A stretch of DNA of 64,000 bases from Chloroflexota bacterium (GCA_016191435.1 JACPOQ010000028.1:367155-431154), one strand, 5' to 3'; positions 1 through 10,300 are shown, counted from the first letter of the stretch. Notes: generated from the letters alone by a model not told the origin. Program-made: numbers and translations.

Positions 1-393
1 ATGCCCGAGCAGCTCCAGGTCATCCGCGACCGCTGGGACGATTTCGACTACTTCTTCGTGCACTACAAGAAGACCGACGCCGCCGGCGAGGACGGCGACT
101 TCGAGCGCAAGTGTCATGCGCTCCAGGAGTTCGACGGTCATGTCCCCGACCTGATGGCGCTCGGCGCCGATGTGCTCATGATCGCGGGCGACCATTCGAC
201 CCCGGCGCTGATGGCGGCCCACTCGTGGCACCCGGTGCCATTCCTGCTGCATTCGAAGTACATCCGCGAAGGGAACACGCAGCATTTCAACGAACAGGAG
301 TGCCTGAACGGCAGCCTCGGGATCTTCCCCGCCGTCGATGTCATGCCGCTGGCGATGGCCCACGCGATGCGCCTGCAAAAGTACGGGGCCTGA
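1..393 (+). CDS. apgM: 2,3-bisphosphoglycerate-independent phosphoglycerate mutase, archaeal type (3' part)
   Basis: C-terminal 130 residues of the ApgM (aPGAM) family, which interconverts 3- and 2-phosphoglycerate in glycolysis. The alkaline-phosphatase-fold metal site shows in VHYKKTDAAGEDGDF (about residues 21-35), GDHSTP (63-68) and HSWHPVP (73-79). Family members are about 400 residues, so the ATG at position 1 is almost certainly an internal Met and the gene is cut by the window edge. The stop lies 2 nt before tpiA, so the two glycolytic genes are probably cotranscribed. Confidence 0.9.
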   Translation: MPEQLQVIRDRWDDFDYFFVHYKKTDAAGEDGDFERKCHALQEFDGHVPDLMALGADVLMIAGDHSTPALMAAHSWHPVPFLLHSKYIREGNTQHFNEQECLNGSLGIFPAVDVMPLAMAHAMRLQKYGA

Positions 394-395
394 AG

Positions 396-1139
396 ATGCG
401 CACGCCATTTGTCGCCGGGAACTGGAAGATGAACACCACGGAGGCGGAAGCAGTCGAGCTCGCGCGTGGCGTAGCCGCGAGGGCAGGGCAATCGGCGGCC
501 GACGTCGCTGTCTGCGTGCCCTTCCCGCACCTGGCGGCCGTCCGCGAGGCACTTCGGGGCTCGCGCGTGGCCGTGGGCGCGCAGGACGTCTACTGGGAGG
601 CGAAGGGCGCCTTCACCGGGGAAGTCAGCGTCGCGATGCTCGCCGATTACTGCCGCTACGTCATCATTGGGCACAGCGAACGGCGCCAGTTTTTCGGCGA
701 ATCCGATGAGTGGGTGAATCGCAAGCTCGCAGCGCTGCTCGCGAGCCCACTTGATCCAATCGTCTGTGTGGGCGAACTGCTCGAAGAGCGTCAACAGGGC
801 CGCACCAATGCCGTGCTCGAGCGGCAGCTTCTCGGCGGTTTTCGCGGCGCCACGCTTGGCCCGCGCATCACCGTCGCCTACGAGCCGGTCTGGGCCATCG
901 GCACGGGCGAGACGGCAACGCCCGCCCAGGCGCAGGAGGCCTGCCTCTTCATCCGTACGTTCTTGCGCGAAATGGGTGGCCCGGCGGCCGATGAGATGCG
1001 CATCCAGTACGGCGGCAGCGTCACCCCCGCGAACGCGGCCGAACTCCTCGGACAGCTCGACATCGATGGCGCGCTTGTGGGTGGGGCATCGCTGAAGGCG
1101 GACCAGTTCGCGGCGGTCATCGCCGCGGCGGCGCGGTAA
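396..1139 (+). CDS. tpiA: triosephosphate isomerase
   Basis: 247 residues, full family length. Interconverts dihydroxyacetone phosphate and glyceraldehyde 3-phosphate in the cytoplasm. N-terminal GNWKMN carries the catalytic Lys, IIGHSERR the catalytic His, and AYEPVWAIGTG the catalytic Glu followed by the flexible loop 6. QYGGSV and LVGGASL form the phosphate site. The open frame runs upstream through apgM, but homology begins at the ATG at 396, 2 nt after the apgM stop. The stop overlaps the miaA start (TAATG), which indicates translational coupling. Confidence 0.97.
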   Translation: MRTPFVAGNWKMNTTEAEAVELARGVAARAGQSAADVAVCVPFPHLAAVREALRGSRVAVGAQDVYWEAKGAFTGEVSVAMLADYCRYVIIGHSERRQFFGESDEWVNRKLAALLASPLDPIVCVGELLEERQQGRTNAVLERQLLGGFRGATLGPRITVAYEPVWAIGTGETATPAQAQEACLFIRTFLREMGGPAADEMRIQYGGSVTPANAAELLGQLDIDGALVGGASLKADQFAAVIAAAAR

Positions 1140-2077
1140 TGCTGCGGCGGCTGGTTGCCATCGTTGGCCCGACCGCCTCGGGGAAGAGCGGGATCGCATT
1201 GGACCTGGCCCTCCGCCTTGGCGGCGACATCGTCAACGCCGACAGCCGGCAGGTCTACCGTGGCATGGACATCGGCACGGCCAAGCCGACTGCGAAGGAG
1301 CGACGGGCGGTCCGCCATCACCTCTTCGACATCGCCGACCCCCGCGACCGGTACAGCCTGGCGCTGTTCCAGCGTGATGCGCGCGCAGCGCTGGAAGCGA
1401 CCTGGGAGCGCGACGCCTTCGCGTGGTTGGTCGGCGGGACCGGGCAATACGTCTGGGCCCTGTTGGAGGACTGGCACGTGCCCGAAGTGGCCCCAAATCC
1501 GGTCCTCCGCGAGGAGCTTGCGGCCGTCGCCGCCACTGCGGGGTCAGGGACACTGCACGCCCGCCTCGCCACCATCGATCCGCTCGCCGCCGCACGCATC
1601 GATGCGCGGAACGTCCGCCGCGTCATCCGGGCCATCGAGGTGTTCGCGGAGACGGGCACCCCCATCAGCGCCTGGCAGACCAAAGGCAACCCGGACTTCG
1701 AATACCTCCTTTTCGGCATCGAAGTGGACCGCGAAGAACTCGAAGCCCGGATCGCGCGGCGCGTGGACGAGATGGTCGCCGCCGGGCTCGTGGACGAAGT
1801 CCGCCGCCTCCTCGCGGCCGGCGTTCCCGCGGAGGCGCCCGCGATGTCGTCGATCGGCTACGGCGAAATCGTGCGCCATCTGCGTGGCGAGCTGACGCTT
1901 GAAGCTGCGGTCGAAGAGACGAAGCGCGCGACGCGCCAGCTCGTGCGGCGCCAGAACCAGTGGTTTCGCCGCGACGACCCACGGATCACCTGGGTCCGCG
2001 ACGCGGACGGCATCGAAATGCAGGCTAATATCTTCACGGGCGCGTGCACGAACACTATCCGCGGCGCGCGCCGGTAG
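1139..2077 (+). CDS. miaA: tRNA dimethylallyltransferase
   Basis: 312 residues. Transfers the dimethylallyl group of DMAPP to N6 of A37 in tRNAs that read codons starting with U. Visible motifs are the P-loop GPTASGKS (10-17), the NADSRQVYRGMDIGTAKPT block that binds DMAPP and tRNA, and the C-terminal tRNA-binding RQNQWFRRD. It overlaps the tpiA stop by one base, so it appears to be the third gene of an apgM-tpiA-miaA operon. Confidence 0.96.
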   Translation: MLRRLVAIVGPTASGKSGIALDLALRLGGDIVNADSRQVYRGMDIGTAKPTAKERRAVRHHLFDIADPRDRYSLALFQRDARAALEATWERDAFAWLVGGTGQYVWALLEDWHVPEVAPNPVLREELAAVAATAGSGTLHARLATIDPLAAARIDARNVRRVIRAIEVFAETGTPISAWQTKGNPDFEYLLFGIEVDREELEARIARRVDEMVAAGLVDEVRRLLAAGVPAEAPAMSSIGYGEIVRHLRGELTLEAAVEETKRATRQLVRRQNQWFRRDDPRITWVRDADGIEMQANIFTGACTNTIRGARR

Positions 2078-2095
2078 CGCCCTGCGCCCGTGGGC

Positions 2096-2126
2096 ATGAC
2101 CCTCGGCACGGTCGCGCCTGTATACT
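2096..2126 (+). promoter_or_regulatory. candidate promoter for the small protein at 2155
   Basis: A -35-like ATGACC (2096-2101) and a -10 TATACT (2121-2126, 5 of 6 to consensus) are separated by 19 bp. This lies in the gap after miaA and about 29 nt upstream of the GTG start, leaving room for a leader with its own Shine-Dalgarno. Confidence 0.35.
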
Positions 2127-2154
2127 CGCCCGCAACCCCACCTGGAGGCCCGTC

Positions 2155-2430
2155 GTGGCGAAGGCAAGCAGCAGTTTCTTTGGGCCTTCGGACCGCGCGC
2201 TCGAATTCGGGGCGAAGTACGGTGAGGTGCTGGCACGCTGGGGCGAGCTCTTCGCCGCCGCGAGCACGCTTGTGAAAACGAACGTCGAACTCGGTCAGCT
2301 GACGGCCGATGGCGCGAAGGAGTTCGATGCGTGGCTGAAGCAGACCGCCAACGCACCGTGGAACCTGCTCAACCCGGACATGCTGCAGCGTTTCATGCAG
2401 GGCATCGGCGGCACGAAGCCCGGGGCCTGA
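2155..2430 (+). CDS. small helical protein of unknown function (phasin-like in character)
   Basis: 91 residues from a GTG start that has GGAGG six bases upstream (2144-2148). The open frame extends further upstream, but that part has no coding character. The protein looks alpha-helical and amphipathic, with a central stretch of Ala, Leu and Glu/Lys and a short loop rich in Asn, Pro and Trp near residue 70. Composition resembles phasins or other granule- or surface-coating proteins, but no diagnostic motif is seen. It has its own promoter-like sequence after miaA and ends directly against the convergent comM gene with no spacer. Confidence 0.7.
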   Translation: MAKASSSFFGPSDRALEFGAKYGEVLARWGELFAAASTLVKTNVELGQLTADGAKEFDAWLKQTANAPWNLLNPDMLQRFMQGIGGTKPGA

Positions 2431-3963
2431 CTACTCCACGCGCTCCCGGTACTGGATCGCTTCGGCGACGTGCGCCTGCCCCACGCGGTCGTGGCGCCCG
2501 AGGTCCGCGATGGTGCGCGCCAGCTTCAGCAGCCGGTGGAACGCCCGCGCCGAGAGGTCCAACTGTTTCACGGCCAGCCGGAGCAAGTCCGACGCCGCCG
2601 GGTCCAGGATTTCCTGGACGTGCTCCCGCACCTGCTGCGGGTTCATCTCGGCGTTCAGGCGCGAGGGGCCGGCGCCGCTCGCCGCGAACCGCGCGTGCTG
2701 GACCTCGCGTGCCTGCGCCACCCGCTCGGCGACCGCGATCGACGGCTCCGCCCGCACGCCTGAGGCCAGCTTTTCGTACTCAACCCGCGGCACATCGACG
2801 AACAGGTCGATGCGGTCCAGCAGCGGCCCCGAGATGCGCCGCTGATAGCGCGACACGACCTGGGGCGGGCAGACGCAATCGCGCGACGGGTCGTTGTAGT
2901 ACCCGCACGGGCATGGGTTGAGCGCGCCGACGAGCGCGAAGTTGGCGGGGAACGTCACGGAGTGCTTCGCACGACTGATCGTGACGATGCGGTCCTCCAG
3001 CGGCTGGCGAAGCACTTCGAGGACGCGGGGGTCGAACTCCGGCAGCTCATCGAGGAAGAGGATGCCGCGGTTCGCGAGCGTGATTTCGCCGGGGCGCGGC
3101 GTGGACCCGCCACCGACAAGGCCAGCGTTCGAGATCGTGTGGTGCGGCGCCCTGAACGGCCGCGTCGTCACCAGCCCGGCGCCCGAAGCCAGCAGGCCGG
3201 CGACGCTGTAGATGCGCGTGACCTCCATCGCCTCGTCGGGCGTCATCGGCGGGAGGATCGACGGCAGGGCGCGCGCGAGGAGCGTCTTGCCGCTGCCCGG
3301 CGGCCCGCGCATGACCAGGTTGTGGCCACCGGCCGCCGCCACCTCGAGCGCGCGTTTCACGTGCTCCTGACCCATGATTTCGGAGAAGTCCGTGACCTGC
3401 GGGCCGGGCGGGGGCGCTGACGGCGGCGGCGTGCGCATCGGCGCGATGGGTAGCGCACCCAGCAGGTGGGCGGCCAGTTCCTTCAGCGTCCCCACCGGAT
3501 GGACGTTGACACCTTCCACAAGGGCCGCTTCGCCGGCGTTCGCCGTTGGCACGAAAATCCGCTTCAGCCCCCGGTCCTTCGCGAGCGCCACCATCGGCAG
3601 CGTCCCACGGACCGGGCGCACGTCGCCGGTCAGGGCGAGCTCGCCGATGAACGCGGCGTCGCTGATGTCGGCGACCACCTGTCCGGTCGCCAGCAGCATC
3701 CCGATGGCGATGGGCAGGTCGTAGGCCGGCCCCTCCTTGCGGAGGTCGGCCGGGGCGAGGTTCACGATGATCCGCTGGTTGAACGGCCACGTAAGGCCGC
3801 TGTTCTTGATTGCCGAACGGACGCGCTCCTTCGATTCCTGCACCGCTGCGTCCGGGAGCCCGACGAGAAACATCTTCGGCTCGCCCCGTGCAATGTCGAC
3901 TTCCACTTCGACCAACTCGCCATCGAGGCCGATCACCGCACAACTCAGCACACGAGCAAGCAT
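2431..3963 (-). CDS. comM: YifB/ComM family Mg-chelatase-like AAA+ ATPase
   Basis: 510 residues, normal for the family. ComM is a hexameric helicase that promotes branch migration during natural transformation in Vibrio; the role in other phyla is less certain. The protein has an N-terminal Lon-substrate-like ChlI domain (1-170), a Pro-rich linker (about 175-190), a P-loop GPPGSGKT (220-227), Walker B LFLDELPEF, and a four-Cys segment CPCGYY...CVCPP typical of YifB. The ATG at 3963 lies 7 nt downstream of a good -10 box, so it is probably translated from a leaderless mRNA. Confidence 0.93.
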   Translation of the reverse strand: MLARVLSCAVIGLDGELVEVEVDIARGEPKMFLVGLPDAAVQESKERVRSAIKNSGLTWPFNQRIIVNLAPADLRKEGPAYDLPIAIGMLLATGQVVADISDAAFIGELALTGDVRPVRGTLPMVALAKDRGLKRIFVPTANAGEAALVEGVNVHPVGTLKELAAHLLGALPIAPMRTPPPSAPPPGPQVTDFSEIMGQEHVKRALEVAAAGGHNLVMRGPPGSGKTLLARALPSILPPMTPDEAMEVTRIYSVAGLLASGAGLVTTRPFRAPHHTISNAGLVGGGSTPRPGEITLANRGILFLDELPEFDPRVLEVLRQPLEDRIVTISRAKHSVTFPANFALVGALNPCPCGYYNDPSRDCVCPPQVVSRYQRRISGPLLDRIDLFVDVPRVEYEKLASGVRAEPSIAVAERVAQAREVQHARFAASGAGPSRLNAEMNPQQVREHVQEILDPAASDLLRLAVKQLDLSARAFHRLLKLARTIADLGRHDRVGQAHVAEAIQYRERVE

Positions 3964-3970
3964 CGGCGCG

Positions 3971-4000
3971 ATTGTCCGCGCCGGGATGATTCCGAGTCAA
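3971..4000 (-). promoter_or_regulatory. comM promoter, leaderless arrangement
   Basis: On the minus strand, -35 TTGACT (3995-4000) and -10 GACAAT (3971-3976) are separated by 18 bp. The -10 ends 7 nt before the comM ATG, so transcription should begin at or within a base or two of the start codon. Confidence 0.6.
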
Positions 4001-4021
4001 ACTCCGTCGGCATCGTTGCGG

Positions 4022-4027
4022 TAGACT
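4022..4027 (+). promoter_or_regulatory. -10 box (TAGACT) of leaderless SDR gene
   Basis: TAGACT ends 7 nt before the ATG at 4035, with no Shine-Dalgarno between them. No convincing -35 is seen. The region is shared with the divergent comM promoter. Confidence 0.4.
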
Positions 4028-4034
4028 CTCGCCC

Positions 4035-4775
<741 letters not shown>

Positions 4776-4781
4776 TCGCGC

Positions 4782-5552
4782 CTATGCTGCGCGCTCGGGC
4801 CACCACTCGACGAGGACCGCGACGCCCAGAGACCCCGCGTGCGCCGGGGCGTTTGGGAGCACGCTGTCGCCCGCTACGGCCGGGATGACTTCGTACCCCA
4901 ACCTCCGGAGGATCGCGGCGCGCGCGTTCGCGCGATCCACATCATGGCGGTCAATGACGGCCGAAGCCTCGAGCGCCACGAATCGCTCACCGGTCTCACC
5001 CGGATGGTTAGTGACTCCCTTGAGGAGCACATCCAGTCCGGTTAAGTCGGCCCAGTCCGCATCGGAAAGCAGGCCCGCGGCGTCCGCCTCGCGCACCCGC
5101 GGCAAATCGGCTGGTACGACCACGCGAGCGCGGCGAATCTTGCGTCCGAGGTAACTGGCGAGCCGTTCGCGGTAGACAGATTCGAGATAGTGGCCATTGA
5201 GCTTGCCGACCTGAGTCTCAATCTTCAACTGGGCGTCGGTCAGCCTGGACACCGCGTCGACGAGCCTCCCCTGAGCGTCGGACAGCCCTGACTGGGCCTC
5301 AGACAGCCGCGTCTGTGACTCGGACAAGTCCCTAAGGCTCTGCCGCAGCGCGGCGAATTCACGGTCGTGGGCAGCGAGCCGTTCGCCAGTTTCCGCTCTG
5401 AACGCGCGCATTTCGTCGGCCATCTCTCTGAGGGTGGCGTTGATCGCCGCCAGCTCATCGCCCATGAGGACGCGGCGCAGCTCAGCCTGCCACTCGGGAT
5501 GCTCGCGCAGCAGCTGCAGAAGGTCTTCGAAGTCACTCACGCTGAAGGCCAT
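4782..5552 (-). CDS. coiled-coil protein with C-terminal PD-(D/E)XK nuclease-like domain
   Basis: 256 residues from ATG 5552; the upstream extension of the frame is not coding-like. A short N-terminal helical region is followed by a long heptad coiled coil (about 40-130, repeats such as LSESQTRLSEAQSGLSDAQ). The C-terminal domain (about 140-256) has KIRRARVVVPADL, DLTGLDVLLKG and VALEASAVIDRHDV, resembling the DUF3782-type proteins sometimes labelled chordopoxvirus fusion proteins, whose C-terminus is predicted to be nuclease-like. The usual ExK reads EAS here, so activity is doubtful. The start follows a -10-like GATGAT by 6 nt. Confidence 0.8.
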   Translation of the reverse strand: MAFSVSDFEDLLQLLREHPEWQAELRRVLMGDELAAINATLREMADEMRAFRAETGERLAAHDREFAALRQSLRDLSESQTRLSEAQSGLSDAQGRLVDAVSRLTDAQLKIETQVGKLNGHYLESVYRERLASYLGRKIRRARVVVPADLPRVREADAAGLLSDADWADLTGLDVLLKGVTNHPGETGERFVALEASAVIDRHDVDRANARAAILRRLGYEVIPAVAGDSVLPNAPAHAGSLGVAVLVEWWPERAA

Positions 5553-5558
5553 GCGCGA

Positions 5559-5564
5559 ATCATC
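5559..5564 (-). promoter_or_regulatory. -10-like box (GATGAT), leaderless
   Basis: GATGAT on the minus strand ends 6 nt before the ATG at 5552, matching the spacing seen at other leaderless starts in this window. No -35 is recognisable. Confidence 0.3.
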
Positions 5565-5585
5565 GCATGAATGCGAAGGCGACAG

Positions 5586-5591
5586 TAGGAT
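5586..5591 (+). promoter_or_regulatory. -10-like box (TAGGAT) for the CinA-like gene
   Basis: TAGGAT ends 7 nt before the ATG at 5599. It overlaps an alternative in-frame ATG at 5590, so it argues for the later start. AGGA inside it could also act as a weak Shine-Dalgarno. Confidence 0.35.
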
Positions 5592-5598
5592 GGCCGCC

Positions 5599-6096
5599 AT
5601 GGCCATGCTGCTCGAATCCGACACCCTTGCATCCGAAATTGGCGAACTCCTCGCCGCGCGCGCCGAAAAGGTCGCCGTGTCGGAGACGACCGCCGGCGGC
5701 CTCATCAGCGCCCGCATGCTCAGCGTGCCAGCCGCCTCGCGGTGGTTCGAAAGTGCGATCGTGCCCTACTCGAGCCCGACGAAGTTTGAAGCGCTCGGCA
5801 TGGACCGCGAGATCGCCCGCGAACACGGCGCCGTCAGCGCTCAATGGGTCACGGCGACTGCCGACGCGGTCCGCCGCATGACCGGCGTTGCGTGGGGCGT
5901 GGCCGAGAGTGGCATCGCCGGCCCGCAGGGCAGCCGCCGTTCGCCGAAGCCCGTCGGTTCAGTCGCGATTGCGGTGATTGGCCCGAACGGGTCGCGCGCC
6001 GAGGAGCACGTCTTCGTCGGCACGCGAGTGCAGGTGATGGAACAGATCACGCAACGGGCGCTGGAGATGCTGCTGGAAGCCCTAAAAGCGGGCTGA
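5599..6096 (+). CDS. CinA C-terminal domain family amidohydrolase (nicotinamide-nucleotide amidase-like)
   Basis: 165 residues, the size of stand-alone PncC/CinA-C proteins, which deamidate NMN to nicotinate mononucleotide in NAD salvage. Conserved segments are VSETTAGGLISARML (about 28-42), ASRWFESAIVPYS, GVAESGIAGPQG and KPVGSVAIAV. The Ser/Thr pair in SETTAGG fits the catalytic region of the family. ATG 5599 is preferred over 5590 because a -10-like TAGGAT spans 5590. The neighbouring genes do not suggest a pathway. Confidence 0.85.
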   Translation: MAMLLESDTLASEIGELLAARAEKVAVSETTAGGLISARMLSVPAASRWFESAIVPYSSPTKFEALGMDREIAREHGAVSAQWVTATADAVRRMTGVAWGVAESGIAGPQGSRRSPKPVGSVAIAVIGPNGSRAEEHVFVGTRVQVMEQITQRALEMLLEALKAG

Positions 6097-6101
6097 CCCG
6101 A

Positions 6102-6566
6102 TCAGTACAGCAGGAAGTGCGTCTCGCGGCCCGTCTCGGGGAGCAATCGCAGGCGGCGGTTCTGGAGGTCGGGCTCAAGCCCAAGCCACTCCATGGGGAT
6201 AGCTCCTAGCAGCGGGACCGCATCTTCGGGCAACGACAGGCACTCAAACACGCCGGTGCGGCCCTCCACGACGACTCGCACGTTGTCGCACACTTCCACC
6301 TCGCGGATGCCCGCCGCGGTCGATGCGACCACCATACGACGGCGGCGTAAGCCGAGTGCCCGCACGAGATTCGCCGGGAGAGCAAGGGTCGTCGCGCCCG
6401 TATCGATGAGTACGGCGTCAAGCGTGACGGAACGCACCTGGCTGGCGTCGCGGAAACCCTCTTCGGCGAGGGTCTCGTCCGTATGGTTAACGATTGTGAC
6501 CCGGGCATAGACCTGTCCCACTTGCCGCTCGTACCTCGCTGACCGGCCGAAAACTTCGATTGCCAT
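6102..6566 (-). CDS. retropepsin-like aspartic protease family protein
   Basis: 154 residues with one clan-AA aspartic protease domain. LIDTGATTLALP (about 54-65) carries the catalytic Asp-Thr-Gly, and GAIPMEWLGLEPD resembles the second conserved block. No signal peptide, so it is probably cytoplasmic and acts as a dimer like other single-domain retropepsins. An in-frame GTG at 6572 would add two residues, but the -10 TATGAT at 6573-6578 lies 6 nt before ATG 6566, which favours the ATG. Substrate unknown. It follows the pyr operon on the same strand but has its own -10. Confidence 0.8.
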   Translation of the reverse strand: MAIEVFGRSARYERQVGQVYARVTIVNHTDETLAEEGFRDASQVRSVTLDAVLIDTGATTLALPANLVRALGLRRRRMVVASTAAGIREVEVCDNVRVVVEGRTGVFECLSLPEDAVPLLGAIPMEWLGLEPDLQNRRLRLLPETGRETHFLLY

Positions 6567-6572
6567 GGGCAC

Positions 6573-6578
6573 ATCATA
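6573..6578 (-). promoter_or_regulatory. -10 box (TATGAT), leaderless
   Basis: TATGAT (5 of 6 to TATAAT) on the minus strand ends 6 nt before the ATG at 6566, with no Shine-Dalgarno between. No clear -35. Confidence 0.4.
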
Positions 6579-6614
6579 CGCGCGTCAGCGGAACGACCAC
6601 TCGCAGCGGCTACC

Positions 6615-7376
6615 TTAATACACGTCGAAGAGGTTGAACCGCGGGCCATCCTTGCAGCACAGGCGGACGCCGTGCTTCGTGAAGATGGCACAGCCGTAGC
6701 ACATCCCCCAGCCACAGGGCATGTTCTCTTCCATCAGGATCTCCGGGGACTGGCGGCGGCCGTTGAAGCGAAGCACCTCGGCGAGACTCGCGAACATCGG
6801 GTTCGGCCCGCAGGCGTAGATGCGGCTCGCCCACTCTTGATACTTGCCGAGGTGTTGCGTGACGAAGCCGGCCGGCCCGGCCGAACCGTCCTCGGTAACG
6901 ACGACATACTCGACCTCCTTTGGCCAGGCCGAAGCCGGGAGCAGGTGATCCGCGTCCCGCGCGCCCATCATCGCGACCACGTGGTGGCCGGCGGTAATCG
7001 CGCGCTCGGCCGTGTCGACCAGGGGCGCGATGCCGACCCCTCCGCCGACAAGGAGCAGGTTTCCTGCCTCCTGCGGAAGCCGGAAGCCGTTGCCCAATGG
7101 CCCGTACATCCGCACCTGGTCGCCGCGTTGGCGCCCTGCCAGCCACGCCGTCCCCCGCCCAACCACGGCATACAGCAGGGCGAAGCGGTCACCGTCGATG
7201 CGATGGTAGCTGAACGCGCGCGCGAACATCGGGTCGCCGCCATCGGCGCTGCAATGCACCATCACGAACTGGCCTGGGTCGGCGTTTGCCGTCAGGCCCG
7301 GTGCATGGAACCAGGTGATGAGCGCGCCCTCGTACGCGCGCTCGGTCGAGAGGACCATGGCGGTTTCGATGTTCAT
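6615..7376 (-). CDS. pyrK: dihydroorotate dehydrogenase electron transfer subunit
   Basis: 253 residues. PyrK carries FAD and a [2Fe-2S] cluster and passes electrons from class 1B PyrD to NAD. RAFSYHR (53-59) matches the flavin-binding RxYS block, [10 protein letters not shown] (111-120) the NAD-binding glycine loop, and the cluster ligands are the four Cys in CGWGMCYGC and LCC near the C-terminus. The ATG overlaps the carB stop (ATGA at 7373-7376), so the two are translationally coupled. No pyrD lies in the window, which is unusual because pyrD normally sits next to pyrK. Confidence 0.93.
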   Translation of the reverse strand: MNIETAMVLSTERAYEGALITWFHAPGLTANADPGQFVMVHCSADGGDPMFARAFSYHRIDGDRFALLYAVVGRGTAWLAGRQRGDQVRMYGPLGNGFRLPQEAGNLLLVGGGVGIAPLVDTAERAITAGHHVVAMMGARDADHLLPASAWPKEVEYVVVTEDGSAGPAGFVTQHLGKYQEWASRIYACGPNPMFASLAEVLRFNGRRQSPEILMEENMPCGWGMCYGCAIFTKHGVRLCCKDGPRFNLFDVY

Positions 7377-10300
7377 GCGTCGAGGTATTCCCGCAGCGTG
7401 GCCACCTCGAACTCCGTCGCGATGCCGAGTGCGCCGATCGCCGCGCGCGCCGTGTCGATGGAGGTAAAGCAGGGGATGCGGTGTTCCGCTGCCGCTCGCC
7501 GGATGTGGAACCCGTCGCGCAGCGACCCGGTGAGCCGGCCTTCGGGCGTGTTGATGACGCATTGGACGGTGCCGTCCTGGATCACGTCCACGACGTTCGG
7601 GTGGTCGCCGCTGAGCACCTTCGTCACCGCGGTCACCGGCAGCCCAAGAGCCCGGATCATCGCGCTCGTGCCTTCGGTGGCGTACATCGAGTACCCCGCT
7701 GTCGCCAGCTTGTGGATGAGCGGCAGGGCATCGGCCTTGGTCCGGTCGCTAATGCTGAGGAGGATCGCCGCGTTCGGGCTGAGCGCGATGTCCGAAGAGA
7801 GCAGCGCCTTCGCGAGCGCGCCTTCGAACGTGCGGTCGATGCCCATGACCTCGCCCGTGCTCTTCATTTCCGGGCCGAGATACGTGTCGACCCCCACGAG
7901 CTTGGACATGGAGAAGACGGGGGCTTTTATGGCCACCAGGTTGCGCTCGGGCCACAGTCCGGAAGGGAAGGCGGACTCCCGAAGCTTGCGCCCAAGCATG
8001 GCGCCGACGGCGAGCTGCACCATGGGGACGCCGGTCACCTTCGACAGGAAGGGGACGGTCCGGCTGGCGCGCGGGTTCACTTCGAGGACGAAGATGCGCG
8101 GCCCCTCGCCATCGATGCGCGGAAGGACCACGTACTGGATGTTCGTCAGGCCAATCGCCCCGAGGCCCAGCACAATCCGCTCGGTGTAGTCGCGAAGGGT
8201 CTCCTTCTCCTCGGCGTCCAGGTGCATCGGCGGGTAGACCGCCATCGAATCGCCGGAGTGGACGCCCGCGCGCTCGATGTGCTCCATGATGCCGGGGATG
8301 AGCACTTCTTCGCCGTCGCAGATGGCGTCGACCTCGACTTCCCGCCCTTCCAGGAACTTGTCGATCAGTACCGGCTTGCCCTGTGCCGCCTCGGTCGCCA
8401 GGGCCAGGAAGCCCACCATCTCGTTGGCGTTCTGCACGACCTCCATCGCGCGCCCGCCGAGTACGTATGAAGGCCGCACGAGCACGGGATAGCCGATGTT
8501 CCGCGCCGTTTTCAGCGCATCTTCGAGCGTGAAGATGGCGGCGCCGGGCGGTTGTGGGATGCCGAGCTCCTGGAGGAAGCGCTCGAACAGGCGCCGGTCT
8601 TCGGCGGTATCGATGACCTCCGCGCTGGAGCCGATGATCGGCAGGCCCGCGCGCCGCAGCGGCTCGGCGACGTTGATCGCGGTCTGGCCGCCAAACTGGA
8701 CGATGCTCGGCGGCGGTTCGGCCTCGCCGCCCTGCTCGTTCTCGATGATGTCGCGAATCGCTTCTTCATCCAGCGGTTCGAAGTAGAGCCGATCGCTCGT
8801 GTCGAAGTCGGTCGAGACGGTCTCGGGGTTCGAATTGACCATGATCGAGCGCAGGCCCGCATTGTGCAGCGCCCACGCGGCGTGCACGCTCGCGTAGTCG
8901 AATTCGATCCCCTGCCCGATGCGGATTGGCCCGCTGCCGATGACGACTGCAGCGGCCCCGGGCGTGGGGAGGGCCTCGTTCTCAATCTCGTAGGTGCTGT
9001 AGAAGTACGGCGTCGCCGCATCGAACTCGGCGGCGCAGGTGTCGACCATCTTGTACACCGGCTTGATCGCCCAGTCGTGCCGGGCCGTGCGGATCTGCTC
9101 CGGGAGGCGGTCCGCGAGTTGGCCGATCATTTCGTCGCTGAAGCCGAGTCGCTTGGCCTCGCGCAGGAGGTCCGGGTGGAGCGGCTCGTTCAGAAGCCGC
9201 TTTTCCATCGACACAATGTTCTGCAGCCGTTCGAGGAACCACGGGTCGATCGCCGTCGCCTCCGCCAACTCCATCGCGGTGCTCCCGCGGCGCAGGCACG
9301 ACATGACCGCCCAGAGCCGCTCGTCGGTGGCGCCGAGGCGCGCGCGCAAGGTCGCTCTATCGCCGTGGCCGAACCAATCAGGTTTGCCCCACTCGTGCCG
9401 CTCCCAGAGCAGCGACCGGCCGCCCACCTCCAGCGACCGCACCGCCTTGTTGAGCGCCGCCTCGAACGAGCGGTCGATCGCCATCACCTCGCCAGTGGCT
9501 TTCATCTGCGTGCCGAGCGAGCGGTCGCCGAGGGCGAACTTGTCGAAGGGCCACCGCGGGATCTTCACCACGCAGTAGTCGAGCGCAGGTTCGAACGCCG
9601 CGGTCGTCTTCTCCGTGACTGCGTTCGGGATGTCGTCCAGGGTCCGCCCGCAGGCGATCTTCGCCGCGACCCGCGCGATCGGGTATCCGGTCGCCTTCGA
9701 TGCGAGCGCGGACGAGCGCGAGACGCGCGGGTTCACCTCGATGACGTGGTACGGGAGCGGCTTGCCGGTGTCGCCCGTCCAATCGCGCACATCCTTGCGC
9801 GGCGCCAACGAGAACTGGACGTTGCAGCCGCCTTCGATGCCCAGCTCAGCGATGATTCGCAGGGCCGAAGAGCGCAGCATCTGGTAGTCCTTGTCGCTCA
9901 AGGTCTGCGATGGCGCCACGACGATGGAATCCCCGGTGTGGACACCCATGGGGTCCAGGTTCTCCATGTTGCAGATGGTGATGCACGTGCCGTTCCCATC
10001 GCGCATCACCTCGTATTCGACTTCCTTCCATCCGAGGAGGTTTTTCTCGACGAGCACCTGCGTGATGGGGCTGGCCGCGAGGCCGCTTTGCGCCGTGGCC
10101 CGCAGTTGCTCCCACGTGAAGGCCATACCTCCGCCGGTGCCGCCAAGCGTATAGGCGGGCCGGATGACGACCGGGAGACCGATCTTTTGCGCCGCGGCTT
10201 CGCACTCCGCGAGCGTGTGGCAGATTTCGCTTTCGAGGACCGGCTCGCCGAGTTTCGCGAGCATGTCGCGAAAGAGTTCGCGGTCCTCCGCCCGCCGGAT

